Below the pieces are notes generated by a model, which was not told the origin of the DNA, searched no databases, and was given only the letters and a program-made list of their open reading frames with translations. A stretch of 24,226 bases of DNA from a virus. The translations under genes were made by a program, and so were the position numbers. Below, piece by piece: positions 14,533-20,962 of this stretch. The DNA lies in IMG/VR virus record IMGVR_UViG_3300037293_000055, positions 1-24,226 of that record; one strand, 5' to 3'. Every line of letters begins with the position of its first letter. Position 1 is the first letter of the stretch.

Positions 14533-15663
14533 ATGAGCTGTACAAATTGTTTTAATAGCTGTACTGATATAGTTTCAGACACTTGTGTAAAATATACAGG
14601 AGTAAACATACCTCTTTTAAATATTAAAACCGGAGATACTTTACTTTTAGTAGAGAATTCTATTTTAAATTATTTAGTAAGCATTATAGATGGTACAGGG
14701 TTAATTGTTAACCCGGAACCTTTTTGTGCTATTATAAATAGTGCTTTTGGAGAAATTTCACAAGAAAACTTAACTCTTAATAACATATTAAATATTTTAG
14801 GAGATGTAATATGTGGATTAAATAATAATTTAGTTACTTTAAAAGAAGATGTAGATCTACTAGAACAAGAGTATGATTTAAGTTGTTTAGGAACTGTAAG
14901 TTTATTAAGTGATTCTAATACACATAATGCTTTACAAAATGTAATAAATAAAATTTGTTTATTACAAGAACAGATTGAAAGTGTTGCTACAGACATAGCT
15001 AATAACTATGTTGCTGTTGCAGACATTAATACTTACATTTCTGAATATCTTAGTTCTGTAAATGTAAGCAACCTTATAAGTAATAGAATGGTTCCTTTTA
15101 GTCCAATCCCTTTTATTGGCTCATTAGCTAATTTTGATATTACAGGAAAAGGATTAGGAGTGTGGGATAAAGTATATATTTGTAATGGTAACAATAGTAC
15201 ACAAGATATGAGAGGTAGAGTTATTGTGGGAGCAACTACAATGGGAACAAACTCTTTTAATCCTTCTGTGGATCCTGGTCTAAGTGGTAACCCTAGCTAT
15301 GCAGTTAATAATGTATTGGGAAGTAATCAAGTTTCTTTAACTAATGCAAATCAACTACCTATTCATAGTCATAATGTTTCAGCTACTACCGTGATTAGTC
15401 CTGCAACACATAAACACTTTACAGTAGGGGGTACAGACAATGAACCTTTATCTTCCACTAATTATACTAGTAATGTACACTCAACAGGTGGTAATTTAGG
15501 GTATGGTTTATATGGGTCAACAATACCAGCTTCTAAAGGAAATACAAATGAAGTTACTTTAACTGCAGCTACTACTTTAGTAGTAGGAACAACTGGAGGT
15601 GGTCAACCTCATAATAATATTCAGCCTGTAATAGCTACATATTATATAATTTATATACCTTAA
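14533..15663 (+). CDS. Fibre protein 1 with tail-collar-like domain
   Basis: 376 residues. Residues 1-95 contain a Cys-rich start (SCTNCFNSC) and the module shared with the two next genes (KYTGVNIPLLNIKTGDTLLL). Residues about 95-180 are helical and likely trimeric coiled coil (KEDVDLLEQEYDL, ICLLQEQIESV). Residues 187-240 resemble the phage tail-collar fold (PIPFIGS, then VWDKVYICNGNNSTQDMRGR, IVGA). A Gly/Thr/Asn-rich tip follows with IHSH at 277-280 and KHF near 295, histidines that could bind a metal as in some collar-domain tips. The final YYIIYIP closes as in many collar proteins. Role: trimeric receptor-binding fibre. The start is at ATG 14533, five bases after the previous gene. Confidence 0.8.
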   Translation: MSCTNCFNSCTDIVSDTCVKYTGVNIPLLNIKTGDTLLLVENSILNYLVSIIDGTGLIVNPEPFCAIINSAFGEISQENLTLNNILNILGDVICGLNNNLVTLKEDVDLLEQEYDLSCLGTVSLLSDSNTHNALQNVINKICLLQEQIESVATDIANNYVAVADINTYISEYLSSVNVSNLISNRMVPFSPIPFIGSLANFDITGKGLGVWDKVYICNGNNSTQDMRGRVIVGATTMGTNSFNPSVDPGLSGNPSYAVNNVLGSNQVSLTNANQLPIHSHNVSATTVISPATHKHFTVGGTDNEPLSSTNYTSNVHSTGGNLGYGLYGSTIPASKGNTNEVTLTAATTLVVGTTGGGQPHNNIQPVIATYYIIYIP

Positions 15664-15667
15664 TCTA

Positions 15668-16627
15668 ATGTGGAAATTTTTAAATAATTTAAAAAAATGT
15701 ATTGGGTGTAATGAGGTTAATACCAATATGCCCATACAATGTAACCCTGATTTAATTAGCTCAAATGATATTACATATGTTGGGCCAAACTTAACTTGTT
15801 TAAAAATTAACACAGGTGATTCTTTAACTTTAGTTTTAATTAAGTTAGATAATTTTTTATGTAACACTAGCTTTACTACAATAGTTATTAATAACATTAT
15901 TGATAACATTACAGAGTACCCAACATTTACAACATTAGTAAATGATTCCATTAATTGTGAGGATGTATATGGCTGTTTTACAACTACAACAACAACAACT
16001 GCATTACCAGTTACTACAACAACAACAACTTCTTCTAGCAGTAGTACTACTAGCACTACAACTACAGAAATAATCACCACCAGTACAACTACAACAAAAG
16101 GCTGCTCATTATTTTTAAATGATGATTATAGTACATGTAATGAAAGTAGTTCAGTAATAATAGATATTTTAGCTAACGATAGTATTACACTGTCATCTGT
16201 TGTAAGTATTAGTACACTTCCTACATTAGGAACAGTTGTATTAAATGCAGATAATACTATAACTTATACAAGTACTAGTGGTGTTATAGGTGATGTAGAT
16301 TCTTTTCAATATACTGTTACAGATGATGATTGTTTTAGTAGTGCTACTGTTAATATATATTTTGACTCTCCATTAGAACCATTACCTACTTTTAATTCTA
16401 TTACTTTACATAGGAACAATGCATTAGCAAATGGTTGTAATCAATCTCCTGGAACACAAAATACTTTTTATATAGACACAACTGAACTAAGTACTGCAAT
16501 TAGTATTTATAATGATATAAATGGTTTATATACAGCTCTTGCAGGTTATTACACTAATGGAATTATTTCAAGATACTGGAATGGTATAAGTTTCACAGAA
16601 GAACCAATAAATTGTATTCAACTATAA
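15668..16627 (+). CDS. Fibre protein 2: shared base, poly-Thr linker, cadherin-like and tip domains
   Basis: 319 residues, four bases after fibre 1. Residues 1-104 hold the shared N-terminal module (ITYVGPNLTCLKINTGDSL, then LIKLDNFLC and VINNIIDN). Residues 105-143 are a nearly pure Thr/Ser linker. Residues about 149-232 match a cadherin-like or Big_9-type domain: NDDYST, VIIDILANDS, LGTVVLNADNTITYTS, then DSFQYTVTDD. Residues about 238-319 form a tip domain with alternating Tyr/Asn and a GYYTNG turn followed by RYWNG, as seen in Bacteroidota adhesin tips. This is a bead-on-a-string adhesin. The longest Thr tract is encoded by a simple ACA/ACT repeat. Confidence 0.75.
   Translation: MWKFLNNLKKCIGCNEVNTNMPIQCNPDLISSNDITYVGPNLTCLKINTGDSLTLVLIKLDNFLCNTSFTTIVINNIIDNITEYPTFTTLVNDSINCEDVYGCFTTTTTTTALPVTTTTTTSSSSSTTSTTTTEIITTSTTTTKGCSLFLNDDYSTCNESSSVIIDILANDSITLSSVVSISTLPTLGTVVLNADNTITYTSTSGVIGDVDSFQYTVTDDDCFSSATVNIYFDSPLEPLPTFNSITLHRNNALANGCNQSPGTQNTFYIDTTELSTAISIYNDINGLYTALAGYYTNGIISRYWNGISFTEEPINCIQL
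15980..16096 (+). repeat. Threonine-codon microsatellite in fibre 2
   Basis: 39 codons dominated by ACA, ACT and ACC with AGT/TCT encode the Thr/Ser linker (residues 105-143). The 3-base period means slippage would change the length without breaking the frame. Shorter tracts of the same kind occur at the end of the 12374-13561 gene and in fibre 3. Confidence 0.8.
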
Positions 16628-16637
16628 AAAAAATAAA

Positions 16638-17180
16638 ATGTCAAATAATTGTAATTGCTCAGAAAATGCTAATGATTGTGGTTGTAAAATTACTACAGAT
16701 GAAATAGTATACCAAGGTCCGGAATTAGGATGTACAGAAATCAGCAACTGTGATACTTTAACTGAGGTACTAATAAAGCTTGATGCTTTGATTTGTGGTA
16801 CAGGGTTAACACAGACAGTTATTAATAATATTATTACAGACACAACTATTAATAATGAGTTTGTAACTGTAGTTAATAGTGTATTAGACTGTGATGTTCT
16901 TTATGATTGTATTTCACAAACAACCACTACTACTACAACTTTTATAGTTGAAGATTGTTCTGTTTGTGATAGTTGGTTTTTTGAAGCTTTTGGAGAAAAT
17001 CTTTCTAGGTTAACTTATATAGATTGTAATACAGAATTAAAAGAATCAATTCCAATAGTATTTATAACTGAGAATTCTGGTACTATTTGTGTCAAAAAGA
17101 ATACTACTCCAGAATGGGAGCCTGCTCCTAATGAAGGAACTCATATTCTTAGTAAAATAGGTTGTTGTGATGAAAGGTAA
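16638..17180 (+). CDS. Fibre protein 3: shared base, short Thr linker, different tip
   Basis: 180 residues, ten bases after fibre 2. It starts SNNCNCSENANDCGC, then the shared module (DEIVYQGPELGCTEI, LTEVLIKLDALICG, TQTVINNIITD). This aligns without gaps with fibre 2 around LIKLD and VINNII. A six-Thr linker (about 95-100) joins it to a Cys-containing C-terminal domain (CSVCDSWFFEAFGENLSRL, then IDCNTE and a late CVKKNTTPEW) unlike that of fibres 1 and 2. It is shorter than fibre 2 and has no cadherin-like spacer. A paralog with a swapped receptor-binding tip is the simplest reading. Confidence 0.75.
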   Translation: MSNNCNCSENANDCGCKITTDEIVYQGPELGCTEISNCDTLTEVLIKLDALICGTGLTQTVINNIITDTTINNEFVTVVNSVLDCDVLYDCISQTTTTTTTFIVEDCSVCDSWFFEAFGENLSRLTYIDCNTELKESIPIVFITENSGTICVKKNTTPEWEPAPNEGTHILSKIGCCDER

Positions 17181-17201
17181 TAATTTTTTAAAAATAATAT
17201 A

Positions 17202-17432
17202 ATGACTGTAACTATAACTTTAACTATTGCAGGAACTGACACAGGTCCATTTGACTTGTACTCAGATTTAGATAGTTATACCTCTGCATTTGAAACCAAT
17301 GTAAGTAAAATAAATCTTGAAGGTGGTTATTCTAGTCCACTTGTGCCAGACTTTACAAATACTATCAGAATTAAATCTAATAACAGTGACTGCCAAAATC
17401 AAATAGATGTGTCAGTAGCTCCTAGAATATAA
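17202..17432 (+). CDS. Stand-alone fibre-tip-like domain
   Basis: 76 residues starting at ATG 17202. The central pattern (GPFDLYSDLDSYTSAFETNV, then INLEGGYSSPLVPD, TIRIKSNN and a Cys) matches my recollection of a small beta domain that usually sits at the C-terminal end of long phage or Bacteroidota adhesin proteins. Here it is a separate gene with its own start and stop, 21 bases after fibre 3. It may be a detached tip that binds the fibre, or a decaying remnant. The operon ends here with a terminator. Confidence 0.6.
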   Translation: MTVTITLTIAGTDTGPFDLYSDLDSYTSAFETNVSKINLEGGYSSPLVPDFTNTIRIKSNNSDCQNQIDVSVAPRI

Positions 17433-17467
17433 AATAAAAAAACTCTGTTTATTGGTTTACAGGGTAT

Positions 17468-17505
17468 CTCCCTTAGATTAGTCTTTGGGAGTTTTTATTT
17501 TATAA
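17468..17505 (+). terminator. Intrinsic terminator after the fibre cluster
   Basis: CTCCC (17468-17472) pairs with GGGAG (17487-17491) and is followed by TTTTTATTTT. An alternative pairing of AAAAACTC (17438-17445) with GAGTTTTT (17489-17496) would compete for the same right arm. This leaves open an antitermination-like switch, though the simple terminator reading is sufficient. Confidence 0.7.
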
Positions 17506-17570
17506 TTAAAAAAATTATAAATACTCTCGCTAATAGCATCAAATCAATATTTTTTATAAAAACTATTAAT

Positions 17571-17578
17571 TATCTTTA
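17571..17578 (+). promoter_or_regulatory. Possible host-type -7 element before the tail module
   Basis: TATCTTTA matches TAnnTTTG at all but the last base and lies 24 bases before the ATG at 17603. No proper TTTG -33 box is seen at the correct distance, only a T-run at 17550-17555. A promoter is expected here because a terminator lies just upstream. Confidence 0.35.
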
Positions 17579-17602
17579 CAAGATTAATAAACAACCCTAT
17601 AT

Positions 17603-18814
17603 ATGACTGAGAATCAATTGATGGTAATAAAGCTTAGAAAGTTATTACCAAGAAAACTAAGTAAAGCTGGTTATGCTACAATGCTTGGTGTCACTGTTAC
17701 TGAAATAAATAAAATATTAAGTATTATTTATAAAGAAAATAAACAAAGTAAAAAAACAAATACAAATAGTAGAAATATTAATACAGACAAGGGAACATTA
17801 GAAAGTATAGTTACTTGTGATTTTGAGCCAAAGAATCCCGAAGACTTGGCAAACCTTCATAAAGTTGATTTAAAAGTTTATTCTATAGTAAATTACTGGT
17901 CTAAACTTTTACCTAATGGTAAGTTTACTTCTTCTGTCTTTTGTAAAACAAAAGATTCTAAAAATTATAATATAGAAGATCTAAAAGATTTTCTAAAAGA
18001 ATACAAATCAAACTACATTCCTATTGAATACCCTGCTCTTTCATTAGCTAAACAGCATGTAGATATTGAGATTTCTTTGGCAGATTATCACTTAGCTAAA
18101 AAAACTATAGATGGAGATAATTCTCCCAGTAAAAGAGTAGAGAGATACATATCTGTAATAACTTCTTTAATTACTAAAGTTCGTTCTATTTATAATATAA
18201 ACACTTTAGTTTTTCCTATATCAAATGATTTCTTTCATACTGATAATTATCAAAACCAGACTACACAGGGTACTCCCCAAGATACTATTATGACTTACTC
18301 AGAGGAATTTGAGCTGGGTTTTAATCTTTTAGTACAATCAATAAAAATTTTATTAAAGAATAGTAAAAAAGTAATAGTAGTACTTGTTCAAGGGAATCAT
18401 GATAAAACTAAATCTTATTATCTAGCACATGGTTTATCCATGTATTTTGCTAATGATGAAAGAGTAGTATTCGATAGAGAACATAGTGTAGTTAAAGCTA
18501 TTACTGTTGGTAACACTTTTATAGGGTACCATCATGGTAATTGTAAATTAGAAGATTTACCTTTACTTTTTGCTACACATCCAAATTATAGTGATAATTT
18601 TGGTAAAGCTAAGTATAGAGAAATACATACAGGAGATAAGCATCACTATATGGCTAAAGAAGTTAAAGGTGTAAGAATACAGCAAATGCCTTCACTGTCT
18701 GGCACAGATAGATGGCATGCAGATAATAATTTTGTTCATTCAGTTAGAGCTGCTTTAGCTTTAGTATATGATGAAGAAAAAGGAAAAATTTGTGAATTTG
18801 AAGAAAGAATTTAA
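17603..18814 (+). CDS. Metallophosphoesterase with N-terminal helix-turn-helix region
   Basis: 403 residues. Residues 10-45 (KLLPRKLSKAGYATMLGVTV, TEINKIL) look like a helix-turn-helix. The C-terminal enzyme domain has the calcineurin-like set: DYH at 161-163 (D-x-H motif), SNDFF at 207-211 in place of GDxxD, GNHD at 264-267, GYHHG at 308-312, and HTGDKHH at 342-348 with paired histidines. These bind two metal ions that activate water to cut phosphodiester bonds, so a nuclease or phosphatase acting on phage or host DNA is expected. The gene sits between fibres and tail proteins, an unusual place for an enzyme, and has its own promoter candidate. Substrate is unknown. Confidence 0.85.
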   Translation: MTENQLMVIKLRKLLPRKLSKAGYATMLGVTVTEINKILSIIYKENKQSKKTNTNSRNINTDKGTLESIVTCDFEPKNPEDLANLHKVDLKVYSIVNYWSKLLPNGKFTSSVFCKTKDSKNYNIEDLKDFLKEYKSNYIPIEYPALSLAKQHVDIEISLADYHLAKKTIDGDNSPSKRVERYISVITSLITKVRSIYNINTLVFPISNDFFHTDNYQNQTTQGTPQDTIMTYSEEFELGFNLLVQSIKILLKNSKKVIVVLVQGNHDKTKSYYLAHGLSMYFANDERVVFDREHSVVKAITVGNTFIGYHHGNCKLEDLPLLFATHPNYSDNFGKAKYREIHTGDKHHYMAKEVKGVRIQQMPSLSGTDRWHADNNFVHSVRAALALVYDEEKGKICEFEERI

Positions 18815-18816
18815 TT

Positions 18817-19542
18817 ATGGCAACAGGTAGAAAGTTAGTAAGTGATGTACGAAGTATGCACAAGTTACTAAGCACTGATAATTCAGTTACAGATAGAGCT
18901 ATATTTTCTGAGATAAGAAATAATACTTCTTTATTAGTAAAGAGGGAAACTAATCTTAGAAAATTGTGGGCTACAGATACTTTATTTACTACTATTCCTT
19001 GTATAGAATTAATTGAAGTTCCTTTGACAGAATGCTGTGGATATAATAGCCAGCTAACAGTATCAAGGACTAAGTTTAAAATACCTTTGATTTCTGAAGG
19101 AAATTATCAATATGTAATACAAGGAGTATATTCAATTAATATTCTTGGGGGTAATGGGACAAAATTAAAAGAAATAACAGTTAACAGATATGTTAATATG
19201 TTAAAACTTAATATTTTAAAGCAAGAAACTTATTACTGGATAACTAATGGTTATTTATATACTAATAATCCAGACTTAATTGCATTAAGACTTGTAGCTT
19301 ATTTTAGTGAAGATGTAAGTAATGATATAATGTTTTCTGATTGTGGCTGTGGTAAAGAATATTCTTCTGAGGAATACTGTAAAAATCCTTTAGATAAACC
19401 CTTTGCTATTCCTACTTATTTAGAAAAACAAGTATTAGACTTAACCTCACAAAGATTACTGTCTACTTACTTTAGAATTAAAACAGACATGGCAGACAAT
19501 GGAATTGATGGTCAAGCTCCTAATTCATCTAATAACGTATAA
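18817..19542 (+). CDS. Candidate tail ring/connector protein
   Basis: 241 residues, starting two bases after the enzyme gene. It begins MATGRKLVSDVRSMHKLLS, has a helical first third and a beta-rich middle. A Cys-rich stretch (DCGCGKEYSSEEYC) lies near 175-188. The C-terminal motif YLEKQVLDLTSQRLL recalls the ending of the 240-residue protein at 11627-12349, so they may be distant paralogs. crAss-like tails contain several ring proteins at these positions. The next gene begins at the base directly after the TAA, so translation is probably coupled. The role is from context and the weak motif match. Confidence 0.6.
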   Translation: MATGRKLVSDVRSMHKLLSTDNSVTDRAIFSEIRNNTSLLVKRETNLRKLWATDTLFTTIPCIELIEVPLTECCGYNSQLTVSRTKFKIPLISEGNYQYVIQGVYSINILGGNGTKLKEITVNRYVNMLKLNILKQETYYWITNGYLYTNNPDLIALRLVAYFSEDVSNDIMFSDCGCGKEYSSEEYCKNPLDKPFAIPTYLEKQVLDLTSQRLLSTYFRIKTDMADNGIDGQAPNSSNNV

Positions 19543-20028
19543 ATGAGGGTTAAAGTAGATTGGAGATCAGTTAGTAAAGAAAATTATTTAAAGTTTTGTA
19601 AAAAACATCCCACTATTACAGTTTCTTTTGAAGACTGGAAAGATGTATTATATTCTTTCAATGAGGGGTTTAGAGAAAATATTTTAGAAACAGGTGATAA
19701 AGAAAAACTACCTTTTGGTTTTGGTGAGTTTTCAATAATAAAAAAGAAAAGAAAAAGAATAAAAATAATTGATGGTGTTGAGTATATAAATTTACCTATC
19801 GACTGGAAAAAGACAAAAGAAAAAGGAAAAGTTATATATAATTTTAATCATCACACAGAAGGATATTTTTTTGGATGGTATTGGTTTAAAAGAACAGCAA
19901 GATTTAAACATTCTGATTTATGGTACTTTAAAACGTTCAGAACAACTTCTAGGCTTATTACAGAATATATTAATAAAGATGTTAAGTATCAACACATCTA
20001 CAGAGAATGGAACCTTAAAACACAGTAA
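19543..20028 (+). CDS. Basic protein, possible HU/IHF-like N-terminal half
   Basis: 161 residues with a high Lys/Arg content. In the first half, FEDWKDVLYSFNEGFRENI followed by LPFGFGEFSIIKKKRK reads like the helix and GFGxF arm region of HU/IHF-type proteins. In the second half an aromatic/basic block stands out (HHTEGYFFGWYWFKRTARF, then DLWYFKTFRTTSR). I recall a conserved crAss-like gene of this size and pattern but not its function. It is sandwiched between two ring-type genes (no gap before, two bases after), so it could be a tail component that contacts DNA. The HU-like reading is an inference. Confidence 0.6.
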   Translation: MRVKVDWRSVSKENYLKFCKKHPTITVSFEDWKDVLYSFNEGFRENILETGDKEKLPFGFGEFSIIKKKRKRIKIIDGVEYINLPIDWKKTKEKGKVIYNFNHHTEGYFFGWYWFKRTARFKHSDLWYFKTFRTTSRLITEYINKDVKYQHIYREWNLKTQ

Positions 20029-20030
20029 AA

Positions 20031-20951
20031 ATGAGTTACTATTATAAATATAATTTTATCAGTCCAGAAGCTACTTATGCTTTGGTAAAAGAAGAACTAA
20101 AATCTTACTTTGATACTGGTGCAATAGATGATTTATTGTTCCCAACTTATTTAAATAAATGTTTAAACAAGCTTGGTAAATCTTCTTATCGGATAACAGA
20201 ACAAATATTATTTATTGAAGATTTTACAGCACCCCTTCCTGATAATTTTCAAGGGATCAGAGAAGCTTGGATGTGTGAAGAAATTTCATTAAGACCTTTT
20301 CAAGGTGCTAGTGCTTTTTATTCACAAGCATACAAAAATGAAACTATACAAGTAGCACCTGTTACATACAGTGGGCCAGCCTGTCCTAATGAAAACTGTG
20401 TAGATGAGAAATGTGGGGGATGTAAAACAGAATTAGCTCCAGCTATCTATAAAACTATAACTAACTTTAATAGAACTTTTAAACAAAGTTATCTTTTAGT
20501 GCCAGGCAATATTTCTGCAGCAAATAATTGTAGTGCTGATTATACTTCTAATCTTTCTGTGTATGGCCAAAATTGTAATAATCCTTATTCTTCTACATAT
20601 AATTCTTTTGATATAAGAGATAATAAATTTGTTACAAATTTTAGACAAGGAGTTGTGCATATTTTATATTATGCAAATGATACAGATGATTGTGGAAATC
20701 AATTAGTTCCTGATAATTATAGAGTGTTAGAATATGTAGAAGCTTTTATTAAATATAAAGTGATGGAAATGCTTACTAATCAAGTTAATGATGAAACTGT
20801 TAATCAATTAGAAAGAAAGCTTGACAGATATAAACAAATGTCAGATGAAGCTTATGTTATGGCAGAATCAGAAATAAAAAAACAAACTCTTACACAAAAA
20901 ATCAATAGTATCAGAAGACAAAATAAAAGATTTGATAAATATAGATTATAA
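20031..20951 (+). CDS. Candidate tail/connector protein, Cys-rich loop, helical C-terminus
   Basis: 306 residues. The first 110 residues are mixed alpha/beta (SPEATYALVKEELKSYFDT, then NKLGKSSYRITEQ). A Cys-rich insertion follows near 120-135 (ACPNENCVDEKCGGCKTE), typical of a small metal or disulphide loop. The last third is helical (YVEAFIKYKVMEMLTN, then LERKLDRYKQMSDEAYVM, and a basic end). Such a mixed alpha/beta body with a helical tail recalls connector or adaptor proteins, and its neighbours are a ring candidate and the giant tail protein. I cannot name the family with confidence. Confidence 0.65.
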   Translation: MSYYYKYNFISPEATYALVKEELKSYFDTGAIDDLLFPTYLNKCLNKLGKSSYRITEQILFIEDFTAPLPDNFQGIREAWMCEEISLRPFQGASAFYSQAYKNETIQVAPVTYSGPACPNENCVDEKCGGCKTELAPAIYKTITNFNRTFKQSYLLVPGNISAANNCSADYTSNLSVYGQNCNNPYSSTYNSFDIRDNKFVTNFRQGVVHILYYANDTDDCGNQLVPDNYRVLEYVEAFIKYKVMEMLTNQVNDETVNQLERKLDRYKQMSDEAYVMAESEIKKQTLTQKINSIRRQNKRFDKYRL

Positions 20952-20962
20952 TTATTAATACC

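Noticed and set aside
14670-14996. Minus-strand 108-codon frame inside fibre 1
   Set aside because: Lies wholly within a well-supported fibre gene and has no coding features of its own.
15577-16080. Minus-strand frame rich in Val/Leu
   Set aside because: It is the antisense of the Thr-codon repeat (ACA/ACT read backwards gives Val codons) and overlaps fibres 1 and 2 entirely.
14533-17432. Diversity-generating retroelement acting on the fibre tips
   Set aside because: No reverse transcriptase and no template/variable repeat pair is visible in the window, although such elements occur in gut phages.
1298-20951. TAG-to-Gln recoding in the late genes
   Set aside because: TerL, portal, capsid and other genes are full length in the standard code with no in-frame TAG, so recoding is not needed here.
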